Source of the DNA: CAJQQK01 sp049116495
GTDB lineage: Bacteria; Pseudomonadota; Alphaproteobacteria; Rhizobiales; Hyphomicrobiaceae
Length of the DNA stretch: 64,000 bases
Assembly: GCA_049116495.1 (NCBI GenBank)
Contig: JAGDYV010000034.1
Location: 9,657 to 73,656, forward strand
Reading direction: 5' to 3'
The notes below the pieces were generated by a model. The model made no database searches, was not told the DNA's origin, and worked only from the letters and a program-made list of their open reading frames with translations. Shown piece by piece: positions 33,540-41,364 of this stretch (position 1 is the stretch's first letter; each line of letters begins with the position of its first letter). Both the position numbers and the translations under genes were made by a program.

Positions 33540-35829
33540 TGATCACGGTCCTCCCATTGGTGTCAGGTGAAACTTTTGCTTGCCAAAGAGCCCGACCGTT
33601 TCGCGAAACTTGAACGCGATAAGCCCTTCGCGACAGTGAACGCCAGGTCATCTCGCTATTTCCAAATCCAGTGGCCTGCATCCTCAATCGGCAATCCTCT
33701 CGCATGAGATGGGAAATCTGCCACCGACTTTGTTCGAGGTAGGGAACCCGAGCACCGTCCGTCTTCGTGAGCACGATTTCCGCAGGTCGAACAGCATCAT
33801 CGATCGCGATGTAGAGCGATCCGTTGGTTCGTCGATAGCCAAGAACTCCAACACTTTTACCAATGTCCACGACGCGTTGGTTTGGATGATCAAACCTAAA
33901 CGTGTTGAGTGATTTTCGGTTCTCGATTCGCCAGCGGCGGTTAGTTTGCGGCTTTATGCGAACATCAAAGAAGCTGTCGGCAATGGCTGCATATTGCGAA
34001 GCAGGAATCGGTATGACCGGTTCTCGACGCGCGCGAAGCAGCAGTCGTTGCACCGCATGAAGCGCCGCCGCACGTTCACCTGAGTACATATGATAATAGA
34101 GGTTGAAACCCTTCAACCGCCGCGGAGATTGCGTATTTCGCAACGTCTGCTCAAGAAGCGCCTGGCCAAAGTAGTTGTCGGTCCAATCCTGCGTGTAAGT
34201 GTTCTCATTGCTGTTTACAGCGTAGATCTGTCGCTCTGCACCAACAGTCCGGCCAATTGGCGGTACATAGGCGACAGATGGAAACTCGGTGTCAAACCTC
34301 GAATCCCCACCATTGATATTTCGCACCCCTTGCTTGCGCACAACCGCAATCGCCCGTTCAAACGGGGTCGTGTCCCCACTCCACTGAAACAACTTGGCTT
34401 TTTTCCCGACCGGAGCCAGCGCTTCCGCAGTACGAAGTGAGCCCGCCACCTCTGTTTGAAGATCGAAAGGCTTTTGCATGTAAGTTCGAGGCAACTCATC
34501 GGACCCCGATGTGTAGTACTCCCGATCGCGACCTGCCGGAGCGAGAATATCAGCAAGGCCAATCGTGCGCGCCACCTTTAGCAGGCGGGACTCCGTTTGA
34601 CGCTTCAAACGCGCAATGAGCTTGAGCTCAGGCCCTCGCTTGTAGGTCTCGAAGTACCGCCAATTGAACGGATGACTGTGCGAGTGACTACCAACTTCGA
34701 CCTGAGGCAGTGCAAACAACTTTCTGGCGATATCTGCACTGGCCCGGCGGCCGCCCATCGCAGGATCAACGTCACCTGCAATTAAACCTACGGTCACCGG
34801 GAGATCAGGAAACCGACGGATCAACTCGCGGTAAACAACCTCGGAAGAAAGCACTTGCTTTGCTCGAAAACGCTCTATTCCGCTGACATTGTTCCAACCA
34901 TCGCCATCGATGTGGGAGAAGTACAGGCGCCTCCCGGCAATCGTCGTAACATCGGGAATTGGAAATTCATCTCCGCCCAAGGCCTTGTCAAAAAATAAGA
35001 ATGGATTGATGAGCCAGCGAGTGCGCTTCGCAATATCAAACTCTCGCATCGCAAACCCGTCTGCAACCAATCCCCCGGCTGGCCCGTATGTGGCAACAGT
35101 GCTGATTTCATCCCTGCCGTTTGACAATCGCCGTTTGAGCTGCAGCCCCGGCACGGCGCGCGTGTCGAGCAACTCCATGCTGACATAAGCGGGCACATCA
35201 GGCGCAACAGTGGCTTCGAAGTTGAACAGCTTTGGCTCAAGATAATGGATCGAAACATCAAAAGCGAGTTCATTCCATCTCCCCGCCTCCCTCAAGCCGA
35301 GCGCCCGCAGCACCGTGGCACGGCCGCCTTTCGTCGTGGCCTGGTCAAGACCTAGATGACCGAGCACGATGAGCTTTCGACCCGCAGAAAGGTTGCGCAT
35401 CGTCCACTTGAGATAGGGCGATTGACGAGGAACCGTATCCTTAAACCAAGTCAGGATAGCACGGTACCTGGCCATCTCTGACAGCTTTGGAAGACCTCGG
35501 TTGATATCGACCAGCGCAATTTGATAGCCGAGATGATTGAGTGGCATCTCCGCATACTTGTGCAACCGGGATTGTATTGCCGGTCCTTCCTCGCGCGAAT
35601 CGTAGAGCGCCAAGATGCTACGATTAACGTAACGGTCATCCTGTGCGAGAATCACGTCACTACCGAACGCAAATAAAAAAAATATCGCCACGAGGTTCCT
35701 GCGCCGCAGCACAGAAATTCTCAACGTTAAACTTGGACAACTTGATAAAAGGCTCCGCCGGATCCGGAAGAATGCATTGACGAACGGGCACATCGATCCA
35801 CCATTCATCAACTTCGCTCCATCGAACAA
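33487..35829 (-). CDS. pelA: PelA-like polysaccharide deacetylase (without N-terminal hydrolase domain)
   Basis: The 780-residue product has an export segment near residues 45-62 (RRNLVAIFFLFAFGSDVILAQ); ATGs at codons 8 and 13 are alternative starts. The region RSILALYDSREEGP to about residue 170 resembles the middle part of PelA that follows the hydrolase domain. A CE-type deacetylase follows, with the metal and catalytic motif HIDGDG (H306, D308, D310) and the histidine motif SHSHSHPFNW (H382, H384, H386). The C-terminal 200 residues are beta-rich. Pseudomonas PelA is about 950 residues and starts with a GH166 hydrolase domain; here that domain is missing and a separate hydrolase gene lies 1.4 kb upstream in the same transcription unit. 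Role: periplasmic partial de-N-acetylation of Pel. Confidence 0.85.
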   Translation of the reverse strand: MFDGAKLMNGGSMCPFVNAFFRIRRSLLSSCPSLTLRISVLRRRNLVAIFFLFAFGSDVILAQDDRYVNRSILALYDSREEGPAIQSRLHKYAEMPLNHLGYQIALVDINRGLPKLSEMARYRAILTWFKDTVPRQSPYLKWTMRNLSAGRKLIVLGHLGLDQATTKGGRATVLRALGLREAGRWNELAFDVSIHYLEPKLFNFEATVAPDVPAYVSMELLDTRAVPGLQLKRRLSNGRDEISTVATYGPAGGLVADGFAMREFDIAKRTRWLINPFLFFDKALGGDEFPIPDVTTIAGRRLYFSHIDGDGWNNVSGIERFRAKQVLSSEVVYRELIRRFPDLPVTVGLIAGDVDPAMGGRRASADIARKLFALPQVEVGSHSHSHPFNWRYFETYKRGPELKLIARLKRQTESRLLKVARTIGLADILAPAGRDREYYTSGSDELPRTYMQKPFDLQTEVAGSLRTAEALAPVGKKAKLFQWSGDTTPFERAIAVVRKQGVRNINGGDSRFDTEFPSVAYVPPIGRTVGAERQIYAVNSNENTYTQDWTDNYFGQALLEQTLRNTQSPRRLKGFNLYYHMYSGERAAALHAVQRLLLRARREPVIPIPASQYAAIADSFFDVRIKPQTNRRWRIENRKSLNTFRFDHPNQRVVDIGKSVGVLGYRRTNGSLYIAIDDAVRPAEIVLTKTDGARVPYLEQSRWQISHLMREDCRLRMQATGFGNSEMTWRSLSRRAYRVQVSRNGRALWQAKVSPDTNGRTVINAPVDARAPVDISITCY

Positions 35830-35850
35830 TCAACCACACTCGATAAACGG

Positions 35851-37032
35851 TCAGTAGTTGAACGCAAAATTCATCGAAACCGTGTTGTCCCTGACATCTT
35901 CTTCTTCGCGGTAACGGTAGCTGACATTGACACCGAGATTGTCGGTAAAATTGTATCCCGCACTGGCCGCAAACAGTTGCTCCGTCCGATCGTCCTGAGG
36001 GTCGTTCGCGTCAACGCGACGAGGCGCGTAAACGAGCGTAAAATTATATCGCCCGTATCTGGCATGCCCCCCCAAGGTGTAATACGTGACATCATCACCA
36101 TCGCCGTCAACGTTGGAAACGTAGGCGATCTCACCTACCAGTGCCACCTCTATGTCGGACAAGATTTTTATTCCGGTTTGACGAACACCAAAGACGACAG
36201 CATCAGAACCGTCTTGACCACCGGAACCCGGCGCCAGGTGAGCGTAGCCCACGTGATACCTCAGATCCGGGCTGAACCAAGGCATGCCTTTGCCATCGAC
36301 CGCCACGGCAAATGACGAAAGGTCACCCGTATTGCCCGGTCCACCATCGGAGCGATCTAAACGTCCACGACGGAAAAACAAGCTGTCACTGAGGAAGGAA
36401 GTGTCCGCAGTGAACGCGCTAGCGGAGAATAGGTGCTGACCATAGGCGGAACTGCCGAAAGCGATACCGCCACCGATCCCCACCTTCTCATCAATCTCGT
36501 AGTCTTTGAAATCACTTCCGTACTTTCCAAGATCAGCGTCTGACGCCAGCCCGAAGCGCGCCTGAAATTTGCCCGCATACGCTCGAATTCGAGAATTCTT
36601 GTACTCCAGATAGAGACGGTCCCAGGCAACTCCGTAACCTTCATCGTCATCGTTCTCGTCTCGCCGATCGAACTCTTCAGCCTTGACGACGGACTGCAAC
36701 GCCCAATTCTTTCCAAACATAAGACTTGCGCGTTTTTCTCCATATGCGGAGAACTGGTACTTTGACGAATATTCGTTCCCCAGCGAGGCGATGTACTCCA
36801 GACCCAGCTCAGCATACATTCCAAATTTGAGTTCTACATAATCGTTGATCTTGATCGATTTTCGATTATCAGCATTTGCTCCAGACAACATCGCAAGGAA
36901 AACGAGAGGCACAAACAACATCCGGCATCTTACCGGTTTCAAAAATCCTGCAACCGCGCACGCGCCGTTTTTCCACACGTGAGCATTGAAGCATTTCAAT
37001 TTTCCAGCCCACGGCATTCTGCTCGAAACCAT
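35851..37032 (-). CDS. Outer membrane beta-barrel (porin-like) protein, candidate Pel export pore
   Basis: The frame is open up to 37170. I use the ATG at 37032 (393 residues); the ATG at 36921 directly before the hydrophobic MLFVPLVFLAMLSGANA is possible too. After the signal peptide the protein is made of alternating amphipathic strands (DYVELKFGMYAELGLEYIA, WALQSVVKAEEFDRR, ARYGRYNFTLVYAPRRV, LGVNVSYRYREEEDV) and ends NTVSMNFAFNY with the C-terminal aromatic typical of outer membrane proteins. It is placed between the hydrolase and deacetylase genes, 21 bp before the latter, and could supply the barrel that in Pseudomonas is the C-terminal part of PelB. An ordinary porin caught in the cluster is the alternative. 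Confidence 0.78.
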   Translation of the reverse strand: MVSSRMPWAGKLKCFNAHVWKNGACAVAGFLKPVRCRMLFVPLVFLAMLSGANADNRKSIKINDYVELKFGMYAELGLEYIASLGNEYSSKYQFSAYGEKRASLMFGKNWALQSVVKAEEFDRRDENDDDEGYGVAWDRLYLEYKNSRIRAYAGKFQARFGLASDADLGKYGSDFKDYEIDEKVGIGGGIAFGSSAYGQHLFSASAFTADTSFLSDSLFFRRGRLDRSDGGPGNTGDLSSFAVAVDGKGMPWFSPDLRYHVGYAHLAPGSGGQDGSDAVVFGVRQTGIKILSDIEVALVGEIAYVSNVDGDGDDVTYYTLGGHARYGRYNFTLVYAPRRVDANDPQDDRTEQLFAASAGYNFTDNLGVNVSYRYREEEDVRDNTVSMNFAFNY

Positions 37033-37251
37033 AAAATCTTCTTGGGTATAGCTACAGATTAGAAATATCATAATTTCGACTAAGCTCCCCCCTCCAACTT
37101 CCCTGAAAGTTGGATACACTTTGGCAACTTGATTACATTCATCGGAGATTTGTGGCTGACTTATGGCCACAATTAGACCTCAAAACATTCCAAATAACGC
37201 TCAATTTGAGGTTTTGGCAAGTGTCAATATCGATACCATAATATGATAACG

Positions 37252-38196
37252 TCACTTCGGCGGGGGTAGAAGAACATTCAACTGCCGTTCGGAAATGTAA
37301 GGTACAAAATTTAAATGTCTAATCGCCTTTACCGCTTTAGAAATTTCGGAAAAATGTGATGGCAAATACTCTACAACGAGAACAGGTTTATCTTTCTTTC
37401 TAGCTAAGTTCAAATACTTGATGTGAGATGATCGAAGAGATTTGGAATTCGGTTCAACTTTATGAGACACGCCAAATAGCATATCCTCTTTAGCAATGCC
37501 GTCAATATGCTCAATATAACGCGAGTCAGAAAGCAGCTCCTCCGCGTTTTGCGCAAACACAAGGAATTCGCGTTTCCTATGCTTTGCCAGCCGCGACAGC
37601 TTAATGACGAACTCGATCATTTGCCTACGGGAACCTTTCCGCGATGACAGCCAGTCTGAGTAGGCATCGATCCGATCGAGATACACACCGTCAAACCCCC
37701 CACCTATAATCCTCGAAAGGTAACCGGCCTCCTCCCCCAGAATGATCCGTTGCCATTGCGGCATCCAGTACTTCGCTAGGAAGTTTCCTGGCCATTGCTT
37801 ATTTTCGCGGCCAAGCCACTGTGGCGGCTTCTTTTTCCAGCTGGGTTTCCAATAGTATCTATAGTTCTCCGCCTCGCCGATGCTCATGTAGGCCAGCACG
37901 ACGCGTCGGCTGCCGTCAGGCTTTTGCTTGAGTTGACTAACTTCACTCCAGGTGAGCGCACCCGCTTCAGTTCCATCTTTAGAGTAATCTACGACTAAAA
38001 GGTCATGAGGCATTCGAGCGGCTTGCTGCACGTCAAGCCGTTGCAGCTGATAGCCCCAGCTTTTCAAAGCCCCAACATCTATTATCGAACTTGGCTCCGA
38101 TGCCTGAGCGCCTATCGACAGCAGCATGACAAAGCAAAAGGTGTTCACTGCCATTTTTGAGCCAAGCATGCGCATTCCTGCTGTTTGCCGGTCCAT
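37252..38196 (-). CDS. GH114/GH166-like glycoside hydrolase (PelA hydrolase domain as a separate protein)
   Basis: The 314-residue product starts with a signal peptide (MAVNTFCFVMLLSIGAQA region; ATGs at codons 1, 8 and 10 are possible). The rest is one TIM-barrel domain of the TM1410/GH114 type: LKSWGYQLQRLD, DLLVVDYSKDGTEAG, RVVLAYMSIGEAENYRYYW, FDGVYLDRIDAY with D174 and D177, and DGIAKEDMLFG with E237 (numbers from the first Met). D174 and E237 are the likely catalytic pair. In Pseudomonas this domain is the N-terminal part of PelA and cleaves galactosaminoglycan. Here it is the first gene of the minus-strand unit hydrolase, barrel, deacetylase, TPR. Confidence 0.85.
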   Translation of the reverse strand: MDRQTAGMRMLGSKMAVNTFCFVMLLSIGAQASEPSSIIDVGALKSWGYQLQRLDVQQAARMPHDLLVVDYSKDGTEAGALTWSEVSQLKQKPDGSRRVVLAYMSIGEAENYRYYWKPSWKKKPPQWLGRENKQWPGNFLAKYWMPQWQRIILGEEAGYLSRIIGGGFDGVYLDRIDAYSDWLSSRKGSRRQMIEFVIKLSRLAKHRKREFLVFAQNAEELLSDSRYIEHIDGIAKEDMLFGVSHKVEPNSKSLRSSHIKYLNLARKKDKPVLVVEYLPSHFSEISKAVKAIRHLNFVPYISERQLNVLLPPPK

Positions 38197-38461
38197 AAGC
38201 TTTGCGTCTCGCAGATGATTACAACTGACGTTGGCAAGTATTGATCGAAAGTGTGGCTTGGACGAGACGTCGGCTCATGCGCAGCGCAAGACTATCGCTG
38301 GTCCTAGCCGCAATTTATTTCGTTTGCTGGCAACAGGGTTGGGACATCGCAAAAAGCAGGTCGATCTTATCCGCAAGGTAGCTTTGGTTGTTGGACGCTG
38401 CAAACCCGGGCCCCTCAATGAGGTTCACAATAAAGAGATGACCTGAAACTACTCCGGTTGA

Positions 38462-38815
38462 CTAATGCTTGTCGGAATCATTATCACCGACAATATCCAG
38501 AAGTGTTTCGGTCATTTGATCAACGGCAACGATAACAGCGAGGTTAGCTTCATATGCGGCCTGTGCCTGAATGAGCGTGGTGACTTCCCGCACAATGTCG
38601 ACACCCTGCGCCGTCGACGAAAGTTGAGAACCCGCTGTCGGACGAATTGTCGTCGTTACTCCGCCAGAATGTCCGTGCGTTGCTTGCTCAACCTGGCGCG
38701 GGACGTAATCAGGAGACGAAGCATTCGCTATATTGCTGGCTGCAACCTCAACGCGAACCGCTTCTGCGGCAAGACCTGATCGAGCAATGCTGAACGCGGT
38801 ACTAAGCAATGTCAC
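38462..38815 (-). CDS. Mini flagellar rod/hook-type protein (FlgC-like)
   Basis: The conserved part begins at the GTG at 38815 (VTLLSTAFSIARSGLAAE), which is where FlgC-type proteins start; a longer frame to 38977 adds 54 unlike residues. The 117-residue product joins the N-terminal flagellar rod motif (ASNIANASSPDY) directly to the C-terminal motif (VREVTTLIQAQAAYEANLAVI), with only about 45 residues between. It is therefore shorter than FlgC and lacks a central domain. No other flagellar gene is in the window. It may be a solitary axial-protein relative of unknown role. The start is uncertain because the GGAG is only one base from the GTG. Confidence 0.65.
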   Translation of the reverse strand: MTLLSTAFSIARSGLAAEAVRVEVAASNIANASSPDYVPRQVEQATHGHSGGVTTTIRPTAGSQLSSTAQGVDIVREVTTLIQAQAAYEANLAVIVAVDQMTETLLDIVGDNDSDKH

Positions 38816-39160
38816 ACTCCAATACACGGACGACTGAGTGTAGCGACGAATACCTAATGAGGCGTGAAACCCCATACCTTTCGGTCGAAATTGCTGACGA
38901 TTGAATCTGCTAACTTCCTGATCGATTGCCAACTGTTTCAAGATGAGAATACCGAGATAGCTTGCAAACAACCTCATCTCGGAGAACCGGAGAGCAGTCT
39001 CCCTACAATCGTCCCTTGACTGGCCATCTCCAGGGACACACTAACGACCTCTGCGCAAGCGACCGACCCAGCTCGGCATCCTACATTCTTTGTCGGGTGC
39101 GGTAGCGATCAACGAGGCGAACCTGAAACATGCCAGCCCGAGCGGCGATTTTGATTTTTC

Positions 39161-40039
39161 CTAGCGCAACCCTGGCAGCAACGCCCTCAGCGCCTCGAGC
39201 TTTCGGGATCTATAATCTCCGCGCCACGTGAGCAACGTTGCTATTTTCGAATATTTCTTCGGTAACGGATGGCACTTAAAATCACCGTCACTCGCTATGG
39301 CATCAAGTACAGATTTCGGAACAACAGCAAGTCCCGTTCCGGCCGATACGCAGGCGAGAATTGCCAGATAAGACCCGACAGACAAAATCTGCCCCGGTTG
39401 TATTCTCTCCTCGCTGAGCCAATCCTGAAGATAACGGCGATAAGCACAACCCTCTTCGAAAGCGATCATCGTTGCTCCGTTAATCTTTTGCCGGTTGCGC
39501 AAAGAGGCAAAGGAAGGCGGAGAAATCAGCATCAACTGCTCGACAAACACCGGCTCCGACACGAGTTCGGCGTGTGACAGCGGTTCTGCAATGAAGGCAA
39601 CATCAATATCACCTGACAGAAGGCGGTTCGTCAGCGCGCCTGCAGTATCTGTTTCAACGTGGATCTGGACGTCGGAAAACTGCTTGTGGTAAGCGGATAA
39701 GACTGATGGCAAACGAACGGCGGCGGTGCTTTCCATCGTCCCGATGCGAAACTCACCGGTCGGATAGGACGAATGAAGCGCATCGAGCGCTTCATTGGAC
39801 AGAGCAAGCATTTGCTCGGCGTAACGAAGTAGAACCTCGCCATCTTCAGTCAGGCTCAATCCCCTTGCTCTCCTGACGAATAGAGCAGCCCCGACTTGCT
39901 CTTCAAGCTGTTTTATTCGGGTACTCACGTTCGACTGCACACGGTGCAATTTAGCTGATGCGGCAAGTATGCTGCCCTCTACAGCAACGTGTCGAAACAT
40001 CTCAAGCGCATGCAGATTGAGATGAGATACATTTCTCAT
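39161..40039 (-). CDS. LysR-family transcriptional regulator
   Basis: The 292-residue product has the N-terminal winged helix-turn-helix (LHALEMFRHVAVEGSILAAS, LHRVQSNVSTRIKQLEEQVG, LFVRRARGLSLTEDGEVLL, residues about 8-70) and a periplasmic-binding-like effector domain (FRIGTMESTAAVRLPSVL onward). It is transcribed divergently from the MFS gene at 40131, the usual arrangement for a LysR protein and its target, so it probably controls that transporter. Confidence 0.92.
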   Translation of the reverse strand: MRNVSHLNLHALEMFRHVAVEGSILAASAKLHRVQSNVSTRIKQLEEQVGAALFVRRARGLSLTEDGEVLLRYAEQMLALSNEALDALHSSYPTGEFRIGTMESTAAVRLPSVLSAYHKQFSDVQIHVETDTAGALTNRLLSGDIDVAFIAEPLSHAELVSEPVFVEQLMLISPPSFASLRNRQKINGATMIAFEEGCAYRRYLQDWLSEERIQPGQILSVGSYLAILACVSAGTGLAVVPKSVLDAIASDGDFKCHPLPKKYSKIATLLTWRGDYRSRKLEALRALLPGLR

Positions 40040-40130
40040 TCTAAGAACTCACATATCTTTTTAATTCATTATTATAGAAACTAGAGATCATGTAAAGTCC
40101 ATGGTGATATTGAGGCTAGGCAGGCAAAAA
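40040..40130. promoter_or_regulatory. Divergent LysR/MFS promoter region
   Basis: These 91 bases between the two divergent starts are clearly AT-rich and must hold both promoters and the expected LysR binding site. I could not pick out a convincing T-N11-A palindrome. AGGCAGG just before 40131 is the ribosome binding site of the transporter gene. Confidence 0.5.
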
Positions 40131-41315
40131 ATGTCCCACTCGTCATCGCCAGTCCGCACCGCGATGCTCGGATTCACCATCCTGGTTTTCTCGATGGGTA
40201 TCGGCCGCTTCGCGTTCACCCCATTGTTGCCGGTAATGCAGAACGAAAATCTGCTGAGCATCAGCGAAGCAGGCGCACTCGCATCAGTTCATTTTGTCGG
40301 TTATGCGATGGGCGCCTTGCTTGGAGCCGCTCTGACAGCACTGCCCAGAACAACCTTGATCGGGGCACTGGTCGGCGTCAGTCTTTCAACGCTCTCGATG
40401 GGATTAACCGAAAATCACCTGTTGTGGCTCATCGCCAGATGGATGACCGGAGTTTGCAGTGCACTAGTGCTTGTCGTTGTAAGCACCCACTTTCTCCAAC
40501 GGCTTACTGAAGCGGGTCGCCCGGATTTACAGGGTCTTGTATTTTCTGGCGTCGGAGCCGGCACGGCCGTGACTGGCTTCGTAATGCTCGTCTTCATGGC
40601 CAATAGTGTGAACAGCACAATCGGCTGGCTGACATTCGGTATCGCAGCCCTTGGCGCGACCGGATTACTGCTTCGCTCTCTGAGGGCAGATTTGTTCCAA
40701 TCCACCCACCGGCTGCAATCTCGATCCGCGAGCTGTGGTGTTCCTGCATGGCGAATCATTCTGCCGTATGGCGCCATGGGCGCAGGCTATATCATTCCCG
40801 CAACCTATTTGCCCGTAATGGCACAACAATCGATCTCGTCACCATTGGTCTTCGGCTGGGGTTGGCCGATTTTTGGTATCGCAGCAGCGATATCCACACT
40901 CCTGTCGTCTCGACTGCACCGTGCGTATTCCAATCGACAGATCTGGGTTGTCAGCCAGGTAATCATGGCCACCGGCTTGATCCTGCCGGCTTTGGCCCCC
41001 AGCATCGCGACAATTGCGATCAGCGCCGCGTGCGTGGGCGGCACCTTCATGGTCGTGACGATGGCCGGCCTCAAGGAAGCACATCGCATGACTGGCAACG
41101 CTAGTGCGCAGACACTTGTCGCATTGATGACCGCTGCATTCGCATTGGGCCAGATTGTTGGACCAGTCTTGGCAGGATGGGCTTACAGCGCATCAGACAG
41201 CTTCTCGTATCCACTGATCGCGGCCGCCGGCTTGCTGCTTGTTTCTCTGATACCAATGACATCTGCCCGCGTGGCTTCGCCGCCGACAGAGCAATATAGT
41301 CGTCTCAGGTCGTAA
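40131..41315 (+). CDS. MFS transporter of the YbfB/YjiJ type
   Basis: I choose the ATG at 40131, preceded by AGGCAGG, over the one at 40101. The product (394 residues) has twelve hydrophobic segments and starts TAMLGFTILVFSMGIGRFAFTPLLPVM, the diagnostic GIGRFAFTPLLP of the YbfB/YjiJ family. Substrate is unknown. The divergent LysR gene is its probable regulator, suggesting induction by a small molecule the pair imports or exports. Confidence 0.9.
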   Translation: MSHSSSPVRTAMLGFTILVFSMGIGRFAFTPLLPVMQNENLLSISEAGALASVHFVGYAMGALLGAALTALPRTTLIGALVGVSLSTLSMGLTENHLLWLIARWMTGVCSALVLVVVSTHFLQRLTEAGRPDLQGLVFSGVGAGTAVTGFVMLVFMANSVNSTIGWLTFGIAALGATGLLLRSLRADLFQSTHRLQSRSASCGVPAWRIILPYGAMGAGYIIPATYLPVMAQQSISSPLVFGWGWPIFGIAAAISTLLSSRLHRAYSNRQIWVVSQVIMATGLILPALAPSIATIAISAACVGGTFMVVTMAGLKEAHRMTGNASAQTLVALMTAAFALGQIVGPVLAGWAYSASDSFSYPLIAAAGLLLVSLIPMTSARVASPPTEQYSRLRS

Positions 41316-41364
41316 TCAGGGAATACGCACCAGCAGCGCCTCGACCTCGCCGTTGGGCCAGCCA

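Noticed and set aside
37178..37211. Inverted repeat CCTCAAA/TTTGAGG between barrel and hydrolase genes
   Set aside because: Only 7 bp with a 20-base loop in AT-rich DNA and no T run; it may be chance.
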